From the NCBI GenBank assembly GCA_900544365.1, contig UQVF01000007.1:1-50662 (forward strand): a stretch of 50,662 nt of DNA, written 5' to 3'. The notes below the pieces were generated by a model, which made no database searches, had not been told where the DNA came from, and worked only from the letters and a program-made list of their open reading frames with translations. Positions 8,572 to 17,572 of the stretch are shown here, piece by piece; within the stretch, counting starts at the first letter, position 1; every line of letters begins with the position of its first letter. Source of the DNA: an uncultured Veillonella sp. GTDB lineage: Bacteria > Bacillota > Negativicutes > Veillonellales > Veillonellaceae. The position numbers were made by a program, and so were the translations under genes.

Positions 8572-9203
8572 TGAAGTGACTCCTTATATGCTAGTCGTGA
8601 ATTTGTATTATAAAGTGAAATTTTTGTAAGGGTAGGCTAAACAGAACGTTTCCAACCTAGCTATATCATATCATAAATATAACATATAGGTATTAGATAA
8701 AAATAAAAGTTTTGTGGTTAGAAAAATAATGGTTAACAGGGTGAAAGAAAAGATGCAAATACTAAGAATTAATATGGAAAGGTTACTTTCAGAAAAAGAA
8801 AATGGAAAAAAATAGATATGACTTGTATGTGAGATGTGATAAAAATCAATATATTGTATTATAAATTTAACTCATAGTATTGATGCTAAAAAAGTATAAT
8901 AGAATATGAAAATAATTAATGAGAAAAAATATCATATAGAGAAAAGTGAACATTTTAAAAGTATTTTATTAATCTCTCAGAGAAATAAAATTTAATAATG
9001 ACAAAAATTTATAAGACCTAAAAAATTGTGTAATAACAAGATAGTTGGCGGAAAAGATAAAAGTACACTGGATAAGTATAAATTAAATGAGAAATTCATT
9101 GAATATTCCACATCATTTTATAGGAGAATAAAAGGTATGAAAAAGATTATCAACACGACTTAATCCCTTGTTTGAAAGGGGTTTTTAAGGGATACTGTGA
9201 TAA
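8572..9203. other. Long AT-rich intergenic region with a tiny ORF and terminator
   Basis: About 630 nt of very AT-rich sequence separate the RM operon from sdhA. Near its end an 8-codon ORF (9137-9163, MKKIINTT, with aggag upstream) is followed directly by a terminator-like hairpin (CCCTT...AAGGGG plus T5, 9165-9187). A 28-codon ORF at 8730-8816 has no ribosome site. Nothing else recognisable was found. Confidence 0.4.
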
Positions 9204-9232
9204 TTGTAACACTTTGAAATAGCGTATATAAT
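9204..9232 (+). promoter_or_regulatory. Promoter of the sdhABE operon
   Basis: TTGTAA (9204-9209), 17 nt and TATAAT (9227-9232) form a good sigma-A promoter about 110 nt upstream of sdhA. The -35 overlaps TGTGA-N6-TAACA (9197-9212), an imperfect CRP/FNR- or Rex-like palindrome. Control by such a regulator is inference. Confidence 0.6.
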
Positions 9233-9350
9233 AAGGCTATAGATTGATGCATATGTCAGTCATATATGCAGTTAAACATAGTTCCTTATTTCAGAACAGT
9301 ATGTAAGAGGTATAGTTCAAAATAAGACAAGTGTTTTTGAGGAGGTACGT

Positions 9351-11069
9351 ATGGAACAATATGATGTTCTCGTAGTAGGTAGTGGTGGAGCAGGCCAACG
9401 AGCTGCTTTAGAAGCTGCACGACGCGATGGTTTGCGTGTAGCATTGATCACAAAAATTTTCCCAACACGTTCTGCCACAGCAATGGCACAAGGTGGTGTT
9501 AATGCGGCGTTAAATAACGTAGCAAAAGAAGACTCCACAGAAGTTCATACATTTGATACAGTAAAAGGTTCTGACTATCTTGGCGACCAAGATGCTATCG
9601 AATTCTTCTGTCAACGTTGCCCAGAAGGCGTACTAGAAATGGATTTCATGGGAACTCCTTTCTCTCGTACAGACGAAGGTAAAATCGCACAACGTAATTT
9701 TGGTGGACAGTCTTATCCACGTACATGCTACAGTGCGGATAAAACTGGTCACGTGATTCTTCATACAACATATGAACAATGTCTTAAAGAAGGCGTGCAT
9801 TTCTTACAAGAATGGTACTTATTAGATATCGTTGTAAAAGACGGTAAAGCTGGTGGTGCTATTATCTGGAATATGAAAAAAGGTAAAGTAGAAATTATCA
9901 AAGCTAAATCCATCGTATTATCCACTGGTGGTGCTGGCCGTGTATTCTGGACTCGTACAACTAACCCATTCCTTTCCACTGGCGACGGTATGGCTGTAGC
10001 TTTCCGCGCTGGTGTAGGCTTAAAAGATATGGAAATGATCCAATTCCATCCAACTGGTCTTGGTAAAACTGGTATCTTGATGTCCGAAGCTGTTCGTGGT
10101 GAAGGCGGATACTTGTTAAACGTTGAGGGCGAACGTTTCATGAAACGATACGCTCCTAACAAAATGGAATTAGCGTCTCGTGACGTTGTTGCAAAAGCAA
10201 TCGAAGATGAAATTGCAGCAGGTCGTGGTTTCAACGGAACTGGTCTTGATGCGTACGTAGTAGCTGACCTTCGTCACTTAGGACCAGAAGTTATCATCGA
10301 AAAACTTCATGGTATCCGTGACTTGGCTCTTTGCTTTGAGCATTGCGATCCATTAACTGATCCAGTGCCAATTCGTCCTACTTGCCATTACATCATGGGT
10401 GGTATCGACGTAGTAGACTACAAAACTTGTGCTACAGAAGTTCCTGGTATCTTTGCATCTGGTGAAGCATCTTGTATCTCTATCCATGGTGCGAATCGTT
10501 TAGGTGGTAACTCTTTAGCGGACGGCGTTGTATTTGGTAAAGTATCTGGTGCAGGTGCTGCTGATTATGCGCAAGCTAATACATTTGCAGATTGCGATGC
10601 TGAATTGAAAGCAAAAGCTGATGAATGGGAAGCTAAATTCGTTGAAGTTACATCCCGTACATCTGGTCGTCCAGTAGCTGAAATTCGTGATGAATTGGCT
10701 GTGGCTATGTGGAATAAAGTAGGTATCTTCCGTAATGAAGCGGGTATTACAGAGGCTCTACAAGTAATTGATCGTTTGACTGAAGAATATGAAACTTGCT
10801 ATGTAGGTGACTCCAACCGTACTTACAACATGGCATTTGTTAACTATGTAGAAATTAAATCTATGTTGACAGTTGCGAAAGCGATTGCTTTGGGTGCATT
10901 GTATCGTAAAGAATCTCGTGGTGCTCACGTGCGTGAAGAATTCCCTAAACGTGATGATTCTCAATATTTAAAACATGCTATTTGGAAGCTTGGCGAAAAT
11001 GGCGAATACGTAATGTCCGAACGCAATGTAGTGTTCACTAAATATGAACCACAAGAAAGGAAGTACTAA
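9351..11069 (+). CDS. sdhA: Succinate dehydrogenase/fumarate reductase flavoprotein subunit
   Basis: The 572-residue FAD subunit interconverts succinate and fumarate. The N-terminal dinucleotide motif is VVGSGGAGQRAA (residues 8-19). Substrate-site motifs include EAVRGEGGYLLN, HYIMGG and HGANRLGGNSLADGVVFG. At the site where E. coli SdhA/FrdA carry the histidine that binds FAD covalently (SHT.AQGG), this protein reads SATAMAQGG, with Ala42 in place of His. FAD may therefore be bound non-covalently. No Tat or other signal peptide is present, so it acts in the cytoplasm. A strong ribosome site (gaggagg) precedes the start. sdhB follows after 1 nt, then an SdhE/HdrB-like membrane-docking subunit, which makes this an E-type complex (compare SdhABE/MfrABE). 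Confidence 0.93.
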   Translation: MEQYDVLVVGSGGAGQRAALEAARRDGLRVALITKIFPTRSATAMAQGGVNAALNNVAKEDSTEVHTFDTVKGSDYLGDQDAIEFFCQRCPEGVLEMDFMGTPFSRTDEGKIAQRNFGGQSYPRTCYSADKTGHVILHTTYEQCLKEGVHFLQEWYLLDIVVKDGKAGGAIIWNMKKGKVEIIKAKSIVLSTGGAGRVFWTRTTNPFLSTGDGMAVAFRAGVGLKDMEMIQFHPTGLGKTGILMSEAVRGEGGYLLNVEGERFMKRYAPNKMELASRDVVAKAIEDEIAAGRGFNGTGLDAYVVADLRHLGPEVIIEKLHGIRDLALCFEHCDPLTDPVPIRPTCHYIMGGIDVVDYKTCATEVPGIFASGEASCISIHGANRLGGNSLADGVVFGKVSGAGAADYAQANTFADCDAELKAKADEWEAKFVEVTSRTSGRPVAEIRDELAVAMWNKVGIFRNEAGITEALQVIDRLTEEYETCYVGDSNRTYNMAFVNYVEIKSMLTVAKAIALGALYRKESRGAHVREEFPKRDDSQYLKHAIWKLGENGEYVMSERNVVFTKYEPQERKY

Positions 11070-11070
11070 G

Positions 11071-12027
11071 ATGAGACAAATTACTTATCGTATCCACCGC
11101 TTTAATGAAGGCCGTGCTTATGAAGAGACGTTTACTTTCAATTACGAAGCAGACCGTACTATCCTTTGGGGTTTGCAAAAAATTAAAGATACAATTGATC
11201 CAACATTAACATTCGTAGCAGCTTGCCGTTCTGCAGTTTGTGGCGCTTGTTCCGTAAAAGTTAACGGTCAAGCAATGCTTGGTTGTGAAGCTAAAATTGA
11301 CGAAGTAACAGAGCGTTTTGGTTCTGATGTAATTACAATAGCACCAATCGGTAACTTTGATGTAATCCGTGACTTAGTAGTTGACTGGGAAGCAAAAGTT
11401 AGTCGCTTGAAAGAAGTAGCTCCTTGGATCTTCGTAAAACCAGAATTCACTACTAAAACTGGTACTCGTCAAACAGCTGCAGATTTCAAAAAATTTGTTA
11501 TGAACACAGAATGTATCCTTTGCGGATGCTGTGCTTCCGAATGTAACAAATTGTCTGCTAACCGCGAAGACTTCTTGGATCCATATGTATATACAAAAGC
11601 TAACCGCTTTGTAATGGATTCCCGTGATGTGTCTCCAATGGCGCATACTACACCAGCTTTCAATCATGGCTTGTGGAAATGTGTGCACTGCATGAACTGT
11701 ATCACTCGTTGTCCTAAACATTTGAAACCAGAAAAAGATATTTCCAACCTTCGCCGTGTAGCGACACAAGCGGGCTTGTCCAATAAAGGTACTCGTCATG
11801 CTATCGCGTTCAAACAAGACTTGTTAAAAACTGGTCGCTTAAACGAAGTAACAATGAGCTTGAAAACAGACGGATTATTGGATTCCGCAAAACAAGGTTT
11901 ATACGCTCTTCGTTTATGGAAACATGGAAAAATCAATCCATTCGAATTGGTAGTTCCTCATAAACCAGTCAATGGTATTGAAGGTGTTCGTACAATCGGT
12001 CGTGCAGTAGAGGAGGCTGGAAAATAA
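11071..12027 (+). CDS. sdhB: Succinate dehydrogenase/fumarate reductase iron-sulfur subunit
   Basis: The 318-residue electron-transfer subunit carries an N-terminal [2Fe-2S] ferredoxin domain (CRSAVCGACSVKVNGQ, then a distal GC) and a C-terminal domain with two further clusters (CILCGCCASECN and CVHCMNCITRCPKH). It links FAD in SdhA to the HdrB-like subunit. The ATG at 11071 is chosen because it follows aggaag at normal spacing, 1 nt after the sdhA stop; upstream in-frame codons lie inside sdhA. The stop overlaps the next start (TAATG). The C-terminal extension of about 70 residues after the last cluster resembles E-type enzymes. Confidence 0.93.
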   Translation: MRQITYRIHRFNEGRAYEETFTFNYEADRTILWGLQKIKDTIDPTLTFVAACRSAVCGACSVKVNGQAMLGCEAKIDEVTERFGSDVITIAPIGNFDVIRDLVVDWEAKVSRLKEVAPWIFVKPEFTTKTGTRQTAADFKKFVMNTECILCGCCASECNKLSANREDFLDPYVYTKANRFVMDSRDVSPMAHTTPAFNHGLWKCVHCMNCITRCPKHLKPEKDISNLRRVATQAGLSNKGTRHAIAFKQDLLKTGRLNEVTMSLKTDGLLDSAKQGLYALRLWKHGKINPFELVVPHKPVNGIEGVRTIGRAVEEAGK

Positions 12028-12899
12028 TGAAATATGGATTTTTCCCAGGTTGCGTATTAGAAGGCGCATCTAAAGAAGACTACTTAGCAACCGTTGCAGT
12101 AGCAAAAAAATTAGGTATCGAAATCCAAGAATTAGATGGATGGACTTGCTGTGGAGCATCCCACGTTCAAGATATCGATCCATTATTGGCTCTTTCCACT
12201 AACGCTCGTAACATCGCGTTAGCTGAAAAAGAGGGATTAGATATCCTTACAGTTTGTAACACTTGTACCTTAATGCTTCGTGAAGCTAAAAAAGAACTTG
12301 ATGATCATGAAGTGACTCGTCAAAAAGTAAATAACATTCTTGGCGAAGCAGGTATGAACTATAAAGGTACTAGCGAAGTGACACATTTCTTGTGGGTGCT
12401 TATCCGCGAATATGGTTTAGATAATTTGAAAGAAAAAGTGACTCGTCCATTGACAGGTCTTAAGGTTGCTGAATATTATGGTTGCCATATCCTTCGTCCA
12501 GAAGAAGAAATGGGCTTCGAAGATATGCAAATCCCAACAAGCTTAGCAGATTTGATTACAGCATTAGGTGCTACTCCAATCAATTTCTCCCGTAAATTAG
12601 ATTGCTGCGGTTTCCATGCAGTATATCCTGCACATGATTCTGTCATGCAAATGACTGGTTCTATCAATGCAGATGCACAAAAAGAAGGTGCTGATTGTGT
12701 GGTAACACCATGCCCACTCTGTCAAATGCAATTGGATATGTTCCAAAAAGAAGCAAAAGCGACTGTTGCAATGGATGGTGATATGCCTATCATCCACATG
12801 AGCCAATTAATTGGTCTTGCATTGGGGTGCAGTGCAGAAGAAATGGGTATGACTAACCGTCACTTGGCAAGCACTGCTTCCTTGAGCCGTTTCTTCTAA
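12027..12899 (+). CDS. SdhE/HdrB-like CCG-domain subunit
   Basis: The 290-residue protein has two cysteine-rich CCG domains: C9...WTCCGASH...CNTC, and CH...LDCCGFH...CPLC. This is the pattern of heterodisulfide reductase subunit B and of SdhE in E-type succinate:quinone oxidoreductases, where it replaces the cytochrome b anchor and carries electrons to or from quinone or methylmenaquinone. No transmembrane helices are visible. Translation is coupled to sdhB by a 1-nt overlap, with gaggagg 12 nt upstream. The gene closes the operon and is followed by a terminator. Confidence 0.88.
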   Translation: MKYGFFPGCVLEGASKEDYLATVAVAKKLGIEIQELDGWTCCGASHVQDIDPLLALSTNARNIALAEKEGLDILTVCNTCTLMLREAKKELDDHEVTRQKVNNILGEAGMNYKGTSEVTHFLWVLIREYGLDNLKEKVTRPLTGLKVAEYYGCHILRPEEEMGFEDMQIPTSLADLITALGATPINFSRKLDCCGFHAVYPAHDSVMQMTGSINADAQKEGADCVVTPCPLCQMQLDMFQKEAKATVAMDGDMPIIHMSQLIGLALGCSAEEMGMTNRHLASTASLSRFF

Positions 12900-12932
12900 T
12901 AGAAATAGAATATCGTAATTACACAAACTTAC

Positions 12933-12963
12933 AACAGGTTGTCCTTCGGGGCAACCTGTTTTC
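12933..12963 (+). terminator. Terminator of the sdh operon
   Basis: AACAGGTTG (12933-12941) pairs with CAACCTGTT (12952-12960). The stem is capped by tcc-TTCG-ggg, a UUCG tetraloop, and followed by T-rich sequence. Confidence 0.9.
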
Positions 12964-13244
12964 TTCATCTATTCTTGGGTTATAGGCTAAAATGAGTTGG
13001 TTTCAATAGTGATGAGCCTAGTTATATGCTTGGTTTATTGAATGTTAAAGTTGCGTTAGTAAGTGTTGAGGATGATAAAGAGAGGGGGATCGATAATAAA
13101 CCAAGTCAAATACAGAGAGTATTGTATAGTCATCTTTTGAAAATAATATACAACTATTATAATATAATAGGTTCAATATAGCGAACATATATATTGAAAA
13201 TATGGAACAAATATGCTACTATACTCCTATAGAGGAGGGATAGT
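12964..13244. other. Intergenic region upstream of the Y-family polymerase
   Basis: It contains an 11-bp perfect inverted repeat, CTTGGTTTATT (13029-13039) and AATAAACCAAG (13095-13105), around a 55-nt spacer. Near the polymerase start are TTGAAA (13193-13198), 17 nt and TACTAT, a weak promoter, and GAAC-containing sequences that do not form a clear LexA box. Confidence 0.3.
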
Positions 13245-14507
13245 ATGGCAGTGTATATGTGTTTGGATTTGAAGAGTTTTTATGCGTCTGTGGAATGTGC
13301 CGATTTGGGGGTGGATCCGTTTACAACTCCCTTGGTAGTGGCTGATGCATCACGTGGACTAGGGGCGATTACACTGGCTATTTCTCCAGCGCTAAAGCAA
13401 TTAGGAGTCAAGAATCGATGTCGTTTGTTTGAGATTCCATCTACCATTGAATATATGGCAGTGAAGCCTAGGATGCAAAGATATATGGAGGTATCTGCCT
13501 CTATTTATGGTATTTTATTAGAATATGTGGCACCAGAAGATATTCATGTGTATTCTATCGATGAATACTTTATTGATGTGACCCCTTATAGTCGTTTATA
13601 TAAAAAAACATATTATGAATTAGCGCTGTTATTCAAGGATAAGGTGTTAGAGAAGACACACATTCATGCCACGGTCGGGTTAGGAAGCAATTTGTTTTTA
13701 GCGAAGGTAGCTTTAGATGTATTAGCTAAGCATGCATCACAGGGAATAGGTTGCCTTAATGAGGAACTATTCAAAGAAAAGATATGGTATCATCAACCGA
13801 TTACAGATATTTGGCAAATCGGAAAGGGAATAGCAAGTCGACTACATAAGTATGGGGTAGTAGATTTACATGGTATTACTGCGGTGCCAGAAGAACGTTG
13901 GTATAAGGAATTTGGGGTGAATGCAGAATTACTCATTGATCATGCTTGGGGACGTGAGACATGCACTATGAAAGAGATTCATGCCTATCGACCAGCTAAA
14001 CACTCTTTATCGAGAGGGCAAATTTTGCTGAGAAATTATTCTTATGAGGAGTGTTTTGTGCCTCTTCGTGAGATGGTGGAATCTTTGTTGTTAGAACTGA
14101 TTGCAGAAGAAGCATTGACGAAGCATATTTCTTTAGGGGTGCGGTATGCAGATACAAGTATAAAGGGTACCGGTGGATCACGACGTTTATCGAAGTATAC
14201 TTGTTCTTTAGAGGTACTTTCTCAGGCTGTGTTAACATTGTACAAAGAAACGGCTCATCCCCATCAAGAGATTCGACAGTTATCAGTAGGATTTGAGGAT
14301 TTAGTCAACCGTGAGGCCGTACCCTGGGAAGAAGATTTGTTTTCCACGTATCAAGATAGGGAAGAAAAGGCATATCAAGTGGAACGGACTGTATTGACCA
14401 TAAAGGAAAGGTTCGGCGGTAACTCCATACTTCGTGCTAGTAGTTTACAAGAAGAGGGGACTATGCAATTTCGTAATACTTTGGTGGGAGGGCATAATGC
14501 AACATAA
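13245..14507 (+). CDS. Y-family DNA polymerase (UmuC/DinB-like)
   Basis: The 420-residue translesion polymerase has CLDLKSFYASVEC (metal-binding Asp near residue 7), VYSIDEYFIDVT with the catalytic Asp-Glu pair near residues 104-106, and a helix-hairpin-helix thumb region (IWQIGKGIASRLHKYGV). The C-terminal little-finger domain runs to about residue 380. Its best match among remembered families is the UvrX/YqjW group of Firmicutes, which usually pairs with a YolD-like protein, as here. A strong ribosome site (gaggaggg) precedes the start. The next gene overlaps its end by 11 nt. Damage induction is expected for the family, but no convincing LexA operator was seen. Confidence 0.9.
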   Translation: MAVYMCLDLKSFYASVECADLGVDPFTTPLVVADASRGLGAITLAISPALKQLGVKNRCRLFEIPSTIEYMAVKPRMQRYMEVSASIYGILLEYVAPEDIHVYSIDEYFIDVTPYSRLYKKTYYELALLFKDKVLEKTHIHATVGLGSNLFLAKVALDVLAKHASQGIGCLNEELFKEKIWYHQPITDIWQIGKGIASRLHKYGVVDLHGITAVPEERWYKEFGVNAELLIDHAWGRETCTMKEIHAYRPAKHSLSRGQILLRNYSYEECFVPLREMVESLLLELIAEEALTKHISLGVRYADTSIKGTGGSRRLSKYTCSLEVLSQAVLTLYKETAHPHQEIRQLSVGFEDLVNREAVPWEEDLFSTYQDREEKAYQVERTVLTIKERFGGNSILRASSLQEEGTMQFRNTLVGGHNAT

Positions 14508-14829
14508 ACGACCCAAAATGACATTGTTACAGCGAGCTAAACAGTTTATGCCTTTTGCAGCCTTGAAAGGATTTCAGGAGTTATTGGATGAAACAGCGCG
14601 ATATAAAGAGAGTTGCAAAGAACTTTCAGAGGAGCAGTTGGAAGCATTAGATGTACAGTGTAAGAACCTAGTGATAGGAAATTTAGTAAGTGTGGTGTAT
14701 CATAATGGACATGTTTATGATACGCTGCAAGGACAATTACGACAGATAGATACAGTGTATCGAACGATGACTATAGGAGAGGTCATTATACCTATGTCTC
14801 GTATTATGCGGGTTACTACCATTGGCTAA
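14497..14829 (+). CDS. YolD-like protein
   Basis: The 110-residue protein has the YolD-like start RAKQFMPFAALKGFQELL and a small beta-rich C-terminal half (IGNLVSVVYHNGHVYDTLQG). The ATG at 14497 is chosen over earlier in-frame codons because gtgggagg sits just upstream and the reading frame overlaps the polymerase stop by 11 nt, indicating coupling. YolD-like proteins are commonly encoded next to UvrX/YqjW polymerases and are thought to assist or regulate them. Confidence 0.88.
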   Translation: MQHKRPKMTLLQRAKQFMPFAALKGFQELLDETARYKESCKELSEEQLEALDVQCKNLVIGNLVSVVYHNGHVYDTLQGQLRQIDTVYRTMTIGEVIIPMSRIMRVTTIG

Positions 14830-14922
14830 GTATTGACCATTTTTGTAAATCATGTAGAATGGTATATATAGGCTGTATGATAAAGGTGTGAGCTAAGCCG
14901 AATATATGAGAATAGGATAAAC

Positions 14923-16374
14923 ATGATGAAACAGAGACGATATATAACCTATTGGTGGTGGGCTATAGGGTTCGGCCTAATTTTAGCTTTCCTAGGGTTA
15001 GGCTGGAATATGTATGTAAAATATACAACACCAGTGACTAAATATGTGTTAGAAGCAGGCGATTTTGCATTGCAAATACCTAAATTAGATGTCACTAGCA
15101 CAACGATTTCCTTGGCGTGGCATCCAGTGGATGATGATCGATTGGGTGGGTATGATATTTACGTCAATCAGAAAAAAGTGAAAGAAATTCGTCCTCATGT
15201 AAAGGGTACCTCTCTGACTCCTAAGGTAGAGTTGAATGGATTGGATCCCGATACGGTCTATGTAGTGCAAGTAAAAGCAGTGGATGATAGGGGTTCTACC
15301 GTATCTGATTCTTCTAAAGTACCTGTAAAAACATTGCCTAGAGAGCCACGGTTAGAGGCGACAGCCTATGGCGCTGTAGGGGATGGAGTTACGGATAATA
15401 CCGTAGTTTTGCAAAAAGCGATACGAGATACTCCAGCGGGTGGTATTTTGCATCTGAGTAAAGGGGTATACCGCACAGGGACGTTATTCTTACATAGCTA
15501 TATGACATTGGAATTAGATGAGGATGCCGTGTTGATGGCGGTCAATGATAGCTCTGCCTTTGTGAAACCGAATTATGTGGTGACAGGAGGTACGCCGTAT
15601 TTAGGACTTTTACAATTAGAAGGTGATGACCAAGGTCCTATTGAAAGTGTGGTCATTCGTGGTGGTACTATTGATGGAAATGGATGGAAAGAAGACCTTT
15701 TACAAGAGGAGAGGGTAGCCGAAGCGGATGCCGTGACACAAGATGTACTTGATACTACTGGTTTATTAAGTAAGTCGGAAGTGCAAGCAGCTATGCGTAG
15801 AGGAGCTAGTTATGAAAAAGGGAAATCCACACGGTCTTCTTTAGTGGGCATTCATCATGGTAAAGATATTTCCCTGAAACATACAGTGTTAAGAAATGCA
15901 CCAGCTCATATGGTAGAGGCTACACAAGTTGACCAACTGAGTATGCAAGATGTGCGTATGGAAGGTATGCACAGTGGTGATGGATTGCATTGGGATGGTG
16001 TAGGATTACTGACGCATAACCTTGTGATGGAGCGTATGCAACAAGGGGTTGTGGTGTTAGCGGGACATCCTGTAGGATCTAGTGTCACAGAGCAGTGGAA
16101 TGCGTACAATTTACAGATTCGCCATAGTCGTGTAGGTATTGTATTTGCCAATACGGGGAATACTTGGATTCAGCATATATATCTACAAGGCTTGACTGTG
16201 GAAGATGTACTACTAGCGATGCGTATTCGTGAGACTACAACTATCGGTGGTGGTATTCGAGATATTGTGGTACGAGATGCACAATTGCAAGAGATTATAC
16301 AACAAATAGATATAGGAAATAAACGGAATAATCCTGTGGAATGGATTCACAGTACGGTGGAATTGCGAAATTAA
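14923..16374 (+). CDS. Membrane-anchored Fn3 plus pectate-lyase-fold protein (GH28-like)
   Basis: The 483-residue protein starts with a basic end and one membrane helix (WWWAIGFGLILAFLGLGW, residues 11-28), then a fibronectin type III domain (about 50-135) ending in KTLPREPR. A parallel beta-helix follows, beginning ATAYGAVGDGVTDNTVVLQKA, the hallmark of polygalacturonase/pectate-lyase-fold enzymes. MHSGDGLHWDGVG, VVLAGHPVGSS and RIRETTTIGGGIRD occupy positions like the GH28 active-site motifs but are divergent; the double Asp of GH28 is not clear. It is predicted to face the cell surface. The substrate is unknown; glycan binding or trimming is inference. It stands alone between yolD-like and a bidirectional terminator. 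Confidence 0.75.
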   Translation: MMKQRRYITYWWWAIGFGLILAFLGLGWNMYVKYTTPVTKYVLEAGDFALQIPKLDVTSTTISLAWHPVDDDRLGGYDIYVNQKKVKEIRPHVKGTSLTPKVELNGLDPDTVYVVQVKAVDDRGSTVSDSSKVPVKTLPREPRLEATAYGAVGDGVTDNTVVLQKAIRDTPAGGILHLSKGVYRTGTLFLHSYMTLELDEDAVLMAVNDSSAFVKPNYVVTGGTPYLGLLQLEGDDQGPIESVVIRGGTIDGNGWKEDLLQEERVAEADAVTQDVLDTTGLLSKSEVQAAMRRGASYEKGKSTRSSLVGIHHGKDISLKHTVLRNAPAHMVEATQVDQLSMQDVRMEGMHSGDGLHWDGVGLLTHNLVMERMQQGVVVLAGHPVGSSVTEQWNAYNLQIRHSRVGIVFANTGNTWIQHIYLQGLTVEDVLLAMRIRETTTIGGGIRDIVVRDAQLQEIIQQIDIGNKRNNPVEWIHSTVELRN

Positions 16375-16379
16375 TAGAA

Positions 16380-16415
16380 AACAGAGGAGAGTTGGTAATT
16401 CAACTCTCCTCTGTT
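16380..16415 (+). terminator. Bidirectional terminator between convergent genes
   Basis: A perfect 15-bp stem, AACAGAGGAGAGTTG (16380-16394) and CAACTCTCCTCTGTT (16401-16415), has a 6-nt loop. It lies between the GH28-like gene and the convergent lipid kinase gene. Confidence 0.85.
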
Positions 16416-16443
16416 GCGTGTTTGGAACTTATTAGAAGTGCAC

Positions 16444-17382
16444 TTATTTTTGCAAGGGATTATGGAATAATCCTTGCGGCTTTTTCGAGCGTTTGTTAGG
16501 GACGTAGACTTGTAAAAATTTGGGTAACACTTCTAGGTCTACTGGTGCATCTGGTCCGATGTCGCCATCCATGTTGGTAGAAGCATCCATGGTATCGCAT
16601 ACCTCGATGCGTGCTTGTTTGACTTTCAGTATGGTTACATATTTTGAATTATAAATAGAACCGCTGAGAATGAGGGGTAAAATAAAGAATAGATTCATAA
16701 TGAAGTATTCTTTAAAGATAATGATGCGCATGTACCCGTCATCCACGGAAGCGGTAGGCATGAAATGCTCAAAACTAGATACTACATTCGTTAGCAAAGC
16801 GATGACCAATGGTGACATAAATTCTTGGGTTCCTTCTTCGGTAGTGATACGGAACCGATAATCTTTTGTTGTAAATAAGGCTTGCCCACCTTTGGCAAAA
16901 TAGGCTAAAGGCCCTAATAATTGTTTTTCTTTTGGAGTGACGGAGGCCACTACTTCAGGAATGACTCCAATGGCAATATTGTTGCAGAAGAACGAATCGT
17001 TACAACGACCAACATCAACGTGACGGATAGTACTATGTTTTAAACCGTGAATTGCCTCTAATGGTTGTAGAGGAATTTCTAAAGCTCGGCTCATATCGTT
17101 TACCGTGCCAAGAGGAATGAAACCGAATTTAGCACGACAGCCGGCTTTTACAATACCATTGACAGTTTCATTAATAGTACCGTCTCCGCCCATACAAAAG
17201 ATGGCATCGAATCCTTCGTTAGAAGCTTCAATAGCAAAACGGGTAGCATCACCGGCTTGTCGGGTAAACTTTACTTCTAAGCGATCAAAGAGGGCACTCA
17301 ATTGCCATTGTAGTTCCATTACGTATCGGCGAGCCCGACCACCACCAGATACAGGGTTTATAATAATTAGACAACGACTCAT
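16444..17382 (-). CDS. Diacylglycerol kinase family lipid kinase (YegS/DagK/BmrU-like)
   Basis: The 312-residue protein starts MSRCLIIINPVSGGGRARR, the nucleotide-binding NPxSG motif, followed by MGGDGTINETVNG (the GGDGT motif near residue 65) and GFIPLGTVNDMSRAL. The C-terminal beta-sandwich is complete. The family phosphorylates diacylglycerol, sphingosine-like or related lipids with ATP at the inner membrane face; the substrate here is not certain. It is monocistronic and divergent from the GntR regulator, separated by about 190 nt. Confidence 0.85.
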   Translation of the reverse strand: MSRCLIIINPVSGGGRARRYVMELQWQLSALFDRLEVKFTRQAGDATRFAIEASNEGFDAIFCMGGDGTINETVNGIVKAGCRAKFGFIPLGTVNDMSRALEIPLQPLEAIHGLKHSTIRHVDVGRCNDSFFCNNIAIGVIPEVVASVTPKEKQLLGPLAYFAKGGQALFTTKDYRFRITTEEGTQEFMSPLVIALLTNVVSSFEHFMPTASVDDGYMRIIIFKEYFIMNLFFILPLILSGSIYNSKYVTILKVKQARIEVCDTMDASTNMDGDIGPDAPVDLEVLPKFLQVYVPNKRSKKPQGLFHNPLQK

Positions 17383-17572
17383 GGTTGATTCCTATTCTAT
17401 ACACAGATACATTAGTTATTACTATTATATCACAGGGGAATTGAATGTGGAAAAGAGGGATTACTTATATTTCATTGATTTTTAGGGGCTATTTCACGTA
17501 TAATGAAAGAAATATGTTGTGCCTGCCAAGATTAGGTGAAAGTATGGAACAGTAACATCCTGGAGGAAATAG

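Noticed and set aside
8730..8816. 28-codon ORF in the AT-rich gap before sdhA
   Set aside because: No ribosome site or promoter, low-complexity AT-rich sequence; likely chance.
13150..13240. LexA (SOS) operator before the Y-family polymerase
   Set aside because: GAAC half-sites are present but no GAAC-N4-GTTC palindrome is complete.
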